Below, one piece after another: positions 1 through 7,150 of a DNA stretch of 64,000 nucleotides; the stretch's first letter is position 1, and the number at the start of each line of letters is the position of its first letter. Both the position numbers and the translations under genes were made by a program. The notes under the pieces are model-generated. The model saw only the letters and a list, made by a program, of their open reading frames with translations, made no database searches and was not told the origin of the DNA. The DNA comes from Dysgonomonadaceae bacterium PH5-43 (GTDB lineage Bacteria; Bacteroidota; Bacteroidia; Bacteroidales; Azobacteroidaceae): contig JARXWK010000010.1 in the NCBI GenBank assembly GCA_029916745.1, forward strand, positions 1 through 64,000, given 5' to 3'.

Positions 1-1567
1 CGTAAGCTCTACCTTTTCCCGACAAAGTATTGTCTAAATACGTTTTGTTAGCATCGCTTGTTATTGTCTGATTATATTCGTTTACGTTTCGCATCGACCG
101 ATAATAAGCATCGACCGATAAGTTTATCGCATCATCAAATAAAGAAATATTATATCCTGCCGATATATCATCGCCTGTTTGATGTGGAAGTTCTTTACCT
201 GCTGCAACCCAAAACTCTAAAGGTAAACCTACACTTGTAGGGCTTAACATATTCATAAACTGATTTTGTCTATGATAAGCCAAGCGCACTATAGATGTAT
301 TGTTTAGTTGGTAACTTAACTTAGCACGAGGCTCAACACTGAATATGTTTGTGTTGTAATGAAACAGATTGGCTCTTATACCTAATTCGGCACTAAAACG
401 AGGATTAATATCAAATTTCATATCTCCATAGATATTAGCTTCGTGCGCTTTTATTTTATCTGTTATATTATTGTTTATAGTAGATATGTTGGTGATAGTA
501 ATGCTCTGAGGTTGTATTGTATGATAGGCATATTGTATTCCTGTTTCAAACGCAATATGATTTACAGAAAACAAATATCTATTGCGATACGATAAGTCTT
601 GTATCTCTGAAAATATACTCATATTTACCTGCGCCTGATCGGACGATAAGTTGTTGAGGTAGTTGCTAAAATACACTTGTTGTGTAAACAAATTCTTTCC
701 TATGGTTCTATCCCATTTGAGCGATAGCAGTCGGTTCTGCCAATTTAAGACTCCATCTAACGACATATCCATATCGTTAATAAAGAACTTATCTTTCCCC
801 CACATTGCATTAACGGTTAATCGGTCTTTATCGCTAACCTTTCCTATAAGTGTAAGGTTAGTATCGAAGAAGTCGTAGTTAAGTTCTTCTACCTTGTTTT
901 TTGCACCATTATTAACAGTAGAGTTAATAAGAGGTTGAATAATCCATTCGAGATAAGTTTTGCGTCCCGATAAATACAAACCAAACTTTTCGCTAATAGG
1001 AAGTTCTACAGTAAATTGTGTAGCTAACAGTCCCACGTTTGCTTTTACTGATGTTTTATTAGGAATAGATTTAGGAGTAGTTACATTTATAACCGAACTA
1101 AGTCGCCCACCATAACGAGAAGATATTCCCGATTTATGCAGTTCTAACGACGATATATGGTCGGAATTAAACAACGAAAAGAAACCCAATAGATGCCCCG
1201 AAGAATATAAAGGTATATCATCGTATATAAGCAAGTTTTGTCCTGGGTCGCCACCTCTAACGTATGTGTTAGAATTAGCATCTCCGGCGTTTTGTACTCC
1301 AGGAGTTAGTTCTAAAAGTTTCAATAAATCTGTTCCTCCCGATAAAGACGGCATAGTAGACATACTCTCAGGATTAAAAACAATTTTACCAGCAGTTAAT
1401 CCTGTAACTTTTATATCTTTAGTTGAGTTTATAACAACGTCTTTAAGCTCGATAGCTGTAGTGTCGGTAGGGGTTTGATTGTTTTTGTTTTCTACCTGAG
1501 CCAAAACATTAACCCCAAAAAGAGATAGAGATAAAAATAATAATATTTTAACTTTTAACGAATGCAT
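1..1567 (-). CDS. TonB-dependent outer-membrane receptor (3' part missing, runs off window)
   Basis: Outer-membrane receptor that imports a substrate using energy from TonB-ExbBD; the substrate cannot be told. The reading frame opens at 1567 with a clear signal peptide (hydrophobic LLFLSLSLFGV, cleavage after LAQ), then a plug domain at about residues 55-155 with the typical TPGVQNAGD, YVRGGDPGQN and YGGRLSSVINV segments, then beta-barrel strands to the window edge. It has no N-terminal carboxypeptidase-like regulatory domain of the SusC class, so it is a simpler receptor. About 522 codons are visible and the C-terminal barrel is cut off. No SusD-like partner is visible on this side. It diverges from the lipoprotein gene at 1648. 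Family is certain; ligand is unknown. Confidence 0.93.
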   Translation of the reverse strand, partial: MHSLKVKILLFLSLSLFGVNVLAQVENKNNQTPTDTTAIELKDVVINSTKDIKVTGLTAGKIVFNPESMSTMPSLSGGTDLLKLLELTPGVQNAGDANSNTYVRGGDPGQNLLIYDDIPLYSSGHLLGFFSLFNSDHISSLELHKSGISSRYGGRLSSVINVTTPKSIPNKTSVKANVGLLATQFTVELPISEKFGLYLSGRKTYLEWIIQPLINSTVNNGAKNKVEELNYDFFDTNLTLIGKVSDKDRLTVNAMWGKDKFFINDMDMSLDGVLNWQNRLLSLKWDRTIGKNLFTQQVYFSNYLNNLSSDQAQVNMSIFSEIQDLSYRNRYLFSVNHIAFETGIQYAYHTIQPQSITITNISTINNNITDKIKAHEANIYGDMKFDINPRFSAELGIRANLFHYNTNIFSVEPRAKLSYQLNNTSIVRLAYHRQNQFMNMLSPTSVGLPLEFWVAAGKELPHQTGDDISAGYNISLFDDAINLSVDAYYRSMRNVNEYNQTITSDANKTYLDNTLSGKGRAY

Positions 1568-1592
1568 ATACAAAATTAAGTTATTATTCTGT

Positions 1593-1620
1593 TTTGGAAG
1601 ATGTTTTTTGTTTATTTTTG
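1593..1620 (+). promoter_or_regulatory. Bacteroidota-type promoter for the 1648 lipoprotein operon
   Basis: TTTG at 1593-1596 and TATTTTTG at 1613-1620, 16 bases apart. The -7 box fits the TAnnTTTG consensus; the spacing is somewhat shorter than the usual 19-20. Start codon follows 27 bases later. Confidence 0.55.
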
Positions 1621-1647
1621 CGCTAAATAAGAATAACACTAAACAAA

Positions 1648-2289
1648 ATGAACAAAGTATTGAAGATTAACAATCTATTATTAGTTGCAATTTCGGGTCT
1701 TTTACTTTTCTCTTGCTCTCCTTCGGCAAAAGAGAAAAGAGTAATGTCGATGGGTAAGTATAATGAAGCCCTTAATGTTTATTCAAACTCAGTATTCTTT
1801 TCTACATTAAACAACGACACTATAAATAAGGTGATAAACTTATTAGACGAGGCTATTAAGATAGACCCTAAATATAGCTTTTCTTACTGTAAAAAGGCAA
1901 GTATGCAAAGTAAGTTAGGAAATAATGAAGAAGGCATACAAACTCTTACTTTGGCTGCCGAAAAGCTTGGAGAAAACAATACAGATTTACTTATTCAGAA
2001 AGCAGTATTGTACGAACGAATGAATCTTCCCGAAGAGTTGAATCTGAATTACGAAAAGCTTATAACTCTGTTTGATGAAGCAATAAAGATTAATCCTAAC
2101 GACTTTTATGCAGTAAGCAATAGAGCGGTTGTTGTGGCTCTGTATAAAGGTATTGATGCAGGCTTGCAAATATTAAAAGACATAAACTACGACAAACTTC
2201 AAAAAGAAGAGCAAGTGCAATTGCGATATATGATAAATGTATTTGAAAAGAACGACAGACAACTTATATTAGATAAATTAGATTTATAA
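1648..2289 (+). CDS. TPR-repeat lipoprotein
   Basis: Predicted cell-envelope lipoprotein, 213 residues. The N terminus is a lipoprotein signal peptide ending in LLLFSC-SP, so Cys23 would be acylated. The rest is helical with tetratricopeptide-like repeats: LLDEAIKIDPKYSFSYCKKA (about 70-90), a middle repeat with GIQTLTLAAEKLG, and LFDEAIKINPNDFYAVSNRA (about 138-157), each with the A-x-x-x-x-P TPR pattern. TPR proteins scaffold other proteins; no enzymatic motif is present. The gene is 2 bases upstream of the next lipoprotein gene and almost surely shares its transcript, so the two may act together. Specific role unknown. Confidence 0.8.
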   Translation: MNKVLKINNLLLVAISGLLLFSCSPSAKEKRVMSMGKYNEALNVYSNSVFFSTLNNDTINKVINLLDEAIKIDPKYSFSYCKKASMQSKLGNNEEGIQTLTLAAEKLGENNTDLLIQKAVLYERMNLPEELNLNYEKLITLFDEAIKINPNDFYAVSNRAVVVALYKGIDAGLQILKDINYDKLQKEEQVQLRYMINVFEKNDRQLILDKLDL

Positions 2290-2291
2290 GA

Positions 2292-3635
2292 ATGAAACAA
2301 ATAGTATGCCTATTGTTGTTGGTAATGTTTATTTCGTGTTCGCCTAAGCACGATTATAACTTGAAGTTTACAACTGCTAATCCCGAAGATATGAAATGGA
2401 ATATATCTTCTGGTTATGCCTTAGATACAACAGAAACAATAAACGGTAAACACCCCATAGTATTCGAAACAAAACAAAGCGATGATACTGTTCAGGCTTT
2501 TTCGGCTATAGTGTATCAACAAATAGCATTGCCAAGTAAACAGAAAGATACCGACCAGTTGTTTGTCTCTATTAATAACAAATGTTCTAATCTTACTCAG
2601 GCTTGTTTGCAAATATACTGTTTAGATAATGAAAACAATATTTCGTTCGGCGATACTATTAATATACTAAATAGTAGTGGGTGGAATAAGAGGTCGTTGC
2701 TTCTTCCGTTAGGCAATGTTTCGCATCTGCTTATAGGTGTATACGCTTTTGGAGAATGGACTGATGCTAAAAATATATCGTCTCAAAAACTATGGATAGA
2801 CAAAATAGATATTAAACTAAATGGAGAAGATATAGAAAATGTAAGATACAATCAACCTCAACCATTGACGTGCGAAAACAAACAATTAGATGAAAGCCTA
2901 ATTCAAGAAAAACGAATAGTAGGGATAGCTAATGGCGATTTAGATAAACTAAAGCTCTTGGTTGAAAACAATAAATGTAAGATAATCTTCTTCGATACCG
3001 ACTTCTACTCTGCTTTACTCTGGAATCTTTATGTTGAGGGGAGATTAAACAATTCATCGGCTCTAATGCTGAACGAACAGAATGATACAGATAATCAGTT
3101 GTTCGACTTCTTAACGTGGCTTCGAGAATACAATACAACTCAAGAGCGAAAAGTAAGAGTGTATGGGCTGGTAGAGTATTTATATGATGAACAAATCAAT
3201 CCTCTATACTATTATGTTAAAGCTTTCGATAGCAAAGATACAGAGTCTCACGTAATAAAAGAACTACTTTCTTTGCTCGAAACAGGTAATTATGGTGAGG
3301 CTAAAGAACTTGTTCGTAATAATAATGAGTTAAGAGAAGTGTTAGATAATAACTCAGAGAGTGATTTGCTTTATGCCTTATCTCAAAAGGAAGTATATTC
3401 GCCCAATATTAAGTTTAGTGTTTATTCGCATCGACGCTTAAATGCCGAGTTTGGTATGTATGGACTTATAAACAGATTTATGAAGCAATACATAACAAAT
3501 AGCGAATTAGCAGTGGTGTTCTCTACTCCCGAACGCTTAAACGCCAAGCCATCTTCGCATTTATTTCCATACATTAACCCTTTAGGCTTTGTTCTTAAGC
3601 GTGTGTATGGCAAGCAGTTTGATGTGGTTTACTAA
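2292..3635 (+). CDS. Lipoprotein with a degenerate erythromycin-esterase-like domain
   Basis: 447-residue predicted lipoprotein (signal peptide ending MFISC, Cys16). Residues about 25-180 look like a beta-rich accessory domain. Residues about 205-447 follow the layout of the erythromycin esterase-like family: RIVGIAN..., then a strand-helix with FFDTDFYSALLWN, then LFDFLTWLREYN..RKVRVYGL (about 270-292), and a C-terminal INPLGFVLKRVYGKQFDVVY resembling the family's closing strand. The family's catalytic GE-x-THG-type motif is replaced by GIANGDLDKL, so it is probably not a hydrolase. This assignment is inference from pattern, not a search. Co-transcribed with the TPR lipoprotein 2 bases upstream. 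Confidence 0.5.
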   Translation: MKQIVCLLLLVMFISCSPKHDYNLKFTTANPEDMKWNISSGYALDTTETINGKHPIVFETKQSDDTVQAFSAIVYQQIALPSKQKDTDQLFVSINNKCSNLTQACLQIYCLDNENNISFGDTINILNSSGWNKRSLLLPLGNVSHLLIGVYAFGEWTDAKNISSQKLWIDKIDIKLNGEDIENVRYNQPQPLTCENKQLDESLIQEKRIVGIANGDLDKLKLLVENNKCKIIFFDTDFYSALLWNLYVEGRLNNSSALMLNEQNDTDNQLFDFLTWLREYNTTQERKVRVYGLVEYLYDEQINPLYYYVKAFDSKDTESHVIKELLSLLETGNYGEAKELVRNNNELREVLDNNSESDLLYALSQKEVYSPNIKFSVYSHRRLNAEFGMYGLINRFMKQYITNSELAVVFSTPERLNAKPSSHLFPYINPLGFVLKRVYGKQFDVVY

Positions 3636-3643
3636 GAAGAACC

Positions 3644-3674
3644 TTTGTTCTTTAAGTATTTTTGTGTAAGTTTG
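3644..3674 (+). promoter_or_regulatory. Promoter of the DUF5009 gene
   Basis: TTTG (3644-3647), 19-base spacer, TAAGTTTG (3667-3674): a textbook Bacteroidota promoter. It lies downstream of an in-frame non-ATG extension, which supports the ATG at 3711 as the true start. Confidence 0.8.
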
Positions 3675-3710
3675 CCGCTTAATAAATATGAATTAATTAA
3701 ACTTACAACA

Positions 3711-4847
3711 ATGAACAACAGAACAACAAACCGTTTAGAATCTTTAGATATATTGCGAGGCTTAGATCTCTTTATGATAGTTGCATTAGAAGGTATAATG
3801 CACCCATTATCTAATGCTGTAGATAAATCTTGGTTCCATTCTTTTATGTGGAATTTCACTCACGTGCATTGGGAAGGCTTTTCTCCTTGGGATTTAATAA
3901 TGCCTCTTTTTATGTTTATGGCAGGAGTATCTATGCCTTTCGCTCTTTCTAAATACAGAAACTCTTCTGATAAGAATGCAGTTTATAAACGGATAATAAA
4001 GAGGGTTTTGCTTCTTTGGATATTCGGAATGATGTGTCAGGGTAATCTGTTAGGTCTTAACCCTGATAGAATTTACTTATACTCAAACACTCTTCAATCT
4101 ATCGCTTTCGGATATTTGTTTGCTGCAATTTTCTTTATCAATACTAAGATTAAAACACAGATTATTATAGCGTCTTCTTTGTTGCTTATTTATTGGGGTG
4201 CTATGCAGTTTATTTCTATTAATGGTTATGGAGGAGGCAACTATACACCCGAAGCTAATCTTGCAGAGTATATCGATAGGGTAGTGCTTGGACGATTTAG
4301 AGATGGCGCTTACACCGAGAATGGAGCAGTGGTGTTTAGTTCTTATTACCGATACACTTGGATATTAAGTAGCTTAAACTTTGTTGTAACAGTAATGACA
4401 GGAGTTTTTGCGGGTTATATTCTTAAGAATAAAGAGACTCTTCCCTTAAAAAAGTTTTATCTTCTTTTCGGGATAGGTGTTGCTATGGTTGCAGTTGGTT
4501 GGTTGTGGGGATTGCAACAACCAGTAATCAAGAAATTGTGGACAAGCTCTATGGTGCTTGTTAGTAGTGGCTATTGTTTTGTACTTATGAGTTTGTTTTA
4601 TTATTGGATAGATTATAAAGGGCATCGCAAGCACACTACTTGGCTTAAAGTGTACGGAATGAACTCTATTGTTGCCTATATGCTTGTAACGGTAATAAAC
4701 TTTTCGAGTGTTAGTCGCTCGTTGCTTTATGGTTTAGAACAATATGTAGGGGCGTATTACCCTGTTGTTATAGCTACTTCTAATGCAGTTTTGATATACT
4801 TGATACTGTATGCAATGTATAAGAGAGGAGTTTTCTTAAAGGTTTGA
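3711..4847 (+). CDS. DUF5009 / HGSNAT-like multi-pass membrane acyltransferase-family protein
   Basis: 378-residue inner-membrane protein with about ten hydrophobic segments. The N terminus has the family hallmark RLESLDILRGLDLFMIVALEG, followed by WNFTHVHWEGFSPWDLIMPLFMFMAGVSMPFAL, which matches the DUF5009/COG4299 group related to eukaryotic heparan-alpha-glucosaminide N-acetyltransferase. That enzyme moves an acetyl group from cytoplasmic acetyl-CoA to a sugar on the other side of the membrane; an analogous role in sugar acetylation is inferred. The His in THVHWEG is the likely conserved acetyl-carrying region, not proven here. Start set to 3711 because the promoter ends at 3674. It is monocistronic. 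Confidence 0.8.
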   Translation: MNNRTTNRLESLDILRGLDLFMIVALEGIMHPLSNAVDKSWFHSFMWNFTHVHWEGFSPWDLIMPLFMFMAGVSMPFALSKYRNSSDKNAVYKRIIKRVLLLWIFGMMCQGNLLGLNPDRIYLYSNTLQSIAFGYLFAAIFFINTKIKTQIIIASSLLLIYWGAMQFISINGYGGGNYTPEANLAEYIDRVVLGRFRDGAYTENGAVVFSSYYRYTWILSSLNFVVTVMTGVFAGYILKNKETLPLKKFYLLFGIGVAMVAVGWLWGLQQPVIKKLWTSSMVLVSSGYCFVLMSLFYYWIDYKGHRKHTTWLKVYGMNSIVAYMLVTVINFSSVSRSLLYGLEQYVGAYYPVVIATSNAVLIYLILYAMYKRGVFLKV

Positions 4848-4913
4848 TAAGTGTTTTCTATAAAGAGTGTTATCCTCTAAATCTACAAATGCGAACGAAT
4901 GTTAATTAACACT

Positions 4914-4943
4914 TGACAAATGCCTTTTTATTTTGTATCTTTG
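4914..4943 (+). promoter_or_regulatory. Orphan promoter with no gene downstream
   Basis: TTG at 4914-4916, 19-base spacer, TATCTTTG at 4936-4943. The expected transcript start (about 4950) is only some ten bases before the strong hairpin at 4960-4991, and no open reading frame follows on this strand. Confidence 0.6.
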
Positions 4944-4959
4944 TGTAAGCAAAAAAAAT

Positions 4960-4995
4960 AAAGTCGCCAGGAGATAGCTCTTGGCGACTTTTTGT
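4960..4995 (+). terminator. Strong rho-independent terminator (14-bp stem)
   Basis: AAAGTCGCCAGGAG (4960-4973), a 4-base ATAG loop, and the complementary arm ending at 4991, followed by a T-rich tract. One G-T wobble. It can also stop transcripts from the gene ending at 4847, but its position directly behind a full promoter suggests a tiny independent RNA. Confidence 0.8.
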
Positions 4996-5009
4996 TTTGT
5001 GAGTTGGGG

Positions 5010-5199
5010 AAATATCAGTGTCTTTCGACCTCAAATACACCGAGATTTAGGTAGAAACACACTGAGTTTAAAGGTATAACTCACTGAGGTTTTTCTGTAA
5101 CGCACTGTGCTTTTCTAAAAACTCCTTATCTCTTCTAAAACATACATTTTGTGTAGAAACGCAAGCAGTTAAAGATTGTAAAACAGAGTTAAAGTTTAG
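5010..5199. repeat. Degenerate tandem repeat of about 22 bp, plus a 30-bp repeat shared with 52.64 kb
   Basis: The core motifs ACACCGAG (5037), ACACTGAG (5058), TCACTGAG (5081) and GCACTGTG (5102) recur at 21-23-base steps with T-rich flanks between them. The 3' end of the segment (5168-5198) has two GTTAAAG words 20 bases apart and matches 52642-52670 with few differences. The whole gap 4848-5202 has no coding potential. Confidence 0.55.
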
Positions 5200-5202
5200 C
5201 GA

Positions 5203-7017
5203 TTACTCTACTCTAATGTGTGTATCTTTATCAAACTCGTAATCGAAAGTATTGTCTTCGATAGTGAAGTTTACAACACGTTGGAAATAAAACGGGTGCT
5301 TGTTCCAGTGAAAAGCAGGATAGTCGTTGTTATTATGAACGGTGTTGTTTCTAAAAGTCAATCCGTCTACCGATTTTGCGTACAGAATAGGATTGTCGAA
5401 AGTGTTGAATGTATTGTTTTCGATAACTATATTGCTGTGAAAATATTTGTTCTGATTGTTTAGATCAGGTATTTCAGGGTATATAGAAATTATAGCATTC
5501 GTAAACTGAAACATATTTGTAAGTGCATTAACAAACGTATTGTTGCGAATAATAACCTCTTTACAAGCTCCGGTTTCGTACCAGCCGTTGCAATCACCGC
5601 ATAATAATATAGCCGTACCAGAAGTGTGGTCGAAAGTATTGTTTTCGACTATTGTTTTCTTAGGAGTGCTGAATAATGTTCCTCTTGCTCGATTGTTGCG
5701 TATAGTATTGTTTGCGAATAACACTTCGGGAGTCCATTCAAGGTTTTCAATACCGAAGGCTTCATCTTCAGTAATAGCAGAGTCTAACGGTTGTTCGAAA
5801 GTTATCTTAAATAGTTTAGCTTCGTGATGAGTAGGCATATCCACTGCTTCAATGTTTTTTATGGTATTTGTTTCTCCGAATATTTCCATAGTTTTTGACT
5901 TTACGAACTGAACTTTGTCTCCTTTCATTCCCCACTCAAAGCCGTAACACTGACTGTGCATATATCGAGCCTCTAAAGTCTGGTCGTCTATTCGTTTCAT
6001 CACTTTAAGGTATGTGCCGTGAATGTTTATAGCATCGTCCATCATACCTTCATATAGTCCGTTAATCGAAGTTATTTTTCCCTTGCAGCCCGAGAAGTGA
6101 GTAGCATCTGCCTGAGTGGTAAAGTAACGAGGGTCGTTATCTCCTTTAAGGCATACCGAAAGCTTGTCTAAAGTAATGTTTTCAGACATCTGCGCTAATA
6201 CTCCCATACCTTCGGCGTAGTGTATTTTAATGTTTTCTAAAGTAGTATTCTTGTTGTGAGATAAGAAAATGCCAGGGGTAGGACGTTTCCAAGCTCTCAT
6301 AGCAACAACAGTTCCGGGTATAAGCTTTTTGTTATTCCATTGAACTTGTATGGTGCGAGGAGCAATCTCAATAACTTTCCTTGTTCCTACACCTATATCG
6401 CTTGTTTGGTACACTATATGACGAGTATCTTTTTCAAAAGCGATACCACTTGAAGGAGTATGTTCCCAGCCTTCACCTTTAGCAACAAAAACACTATCGC
6501 GTATTTCGTATTCTACCCAAGGAGCTATTTCGTAAGTGATAACTCCGTTAATAGTATCGTTCTCTAAAATAGAAATTTGTGATATGTGAGGGTTTTCGAA
6601 GTCTATACTAAAGTTTGTAAGTTTAATATTCTCGGAGTTAAGAAGTGATACAGGAAGCATTCGTCCGTGAAAAACAAACTCAGAGCCTTGAGCATCAAAA
6701 GTTACATTGTTTATATCTTCCAAAGCGATACCAACGTTCTTAGGATTGTTTTGATCGTGATTAGATATAAAATACTCTCGAGAAGAAGATTCTTCAGGAT
6801 AGAAATCATATCTTCCAGCAGGTAGGGTAATGCGAACCTTCTTACCATCTTTTACTTCTTCTTTAATACTTTCTATCGCCTTAGCAAATAGAGGCGACGA
6901 GTTTTCTTTTGTATCGGGTTTTACACCATAATCAGCTAAGTCGATTGTTTTAGTAGTGCACGATACGAAGCATATAGCCATTAGCACTATGCTTGAAAAT
7001 AATTTGTAATTCATCAT
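5203..7017 (-). CDS. glaB: GH110 alpha-1,3-galactosidase (right-handed beta-helix lipoprotein)
   Basis: Exported glycosidase removing terminal alpha-1,3-linked galactose, as in linear B-type or alpha-Gal epitopes, with inverting mechanism in family GH110. 604 residues, usual for GlaB. A lipoprotein signal ends at ICFVSC (Cys20). The body is a parallel beta-helix: VTFDAQGSEFVFHGRMLPVS, a run of N-N-T-F/I turns and repeated helix coils from about 255 to 600. The most conserved segments are QADATHFSGCKG (Asp304) and GMMDDAINIHGTY (Asp327, Asp328); their 23-residue spacing equals that which I recall for the acidic catalytic residues described in a marine GH110. Monocistronic, minus strand, no neighbouring carbohydrate-utilisation genes. 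Family call is firm; linear versus branched specificity cannot be read. Confidence 0.9.
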   Translation of the reverse strand: MMNYKLFSSIVLMAICFVSCTTKTIDLADYGVKPDTKENSSPLFAKAIESIKEEVKDGKKVRITLPAGRYDFYPEESSSREYFISNHDQNNPKNVGIALEDINNVTFDAQGSEFVFHGRMLPVSLLNSENIKLTNFSIDFENPHISQISILENDTINGVITYEIAPWVEYEIRDSVFVAKGEGWEHTPSSGIAFEKDTRHIVYQTSDIGVGTRKVIEIAPRTIQVQWNNKKLIPGTVVAMRAWKRPTPGIFLSHNKNTTLENIKIHYAEGMGVLAQMSENITLDKLSVCLKGDNDPRYFTTQADATHFSGCKGKITSINGLYEGMMDDAINIHGTYLKVMKRIDDQTLEARYMHSQCYGFEWGMKGDKVQFVKSKTMEIFGETNTIKNIEAVDMPTHHEAKLFKITFEQPLDSAITEDEAFGIENLEWTPEVLFANNTIRNNRARGTLFSTPKKTIVENNTFDHTSGTAILLCGDCNGWYETGACKEVIIRNNTFVNALTNMFQFTNAIISIYPEIPDLNNQNKYFHSNIVIENNTFNTFDNPILYAKSVDGLTFRNNTVHNNNDYPAFHWNKHPFYFQRVVNFTIEDNTFDYEFDKDTHIRVE

Positions 7018-7044
7018 GTTTGTTTGTTATTGTTTGTGTTATGA

Positions 7045-7150
7045 GAACTAAGAACTAAGAGTGAAGAACTAAGAGTTAGTGTCGCAAAGCGGCAATACAC
7101 GCTTCGCGCCCATTCTTAGTTCTTAGTTCTTAGTTCTTCACTCTTAGTTT
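7045..7150. repeat. Intergenic inverted-repeat element, family A (copy 1)
   Basis: Left arm 7045-7079 is made of repeated AACTAAGA words; right arm 7113-7150 is the reverse complement (CTTAGTTCTTAGTTCTTCAC). The centre carries GCAAAGCGG and CGCTTCGCG words. A second copy sits at 19576-19686 and a half copy at 62107-62153. It lies directly downstream of the OPT transporter gene and could act as its terminator. Confidence 0.75.
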
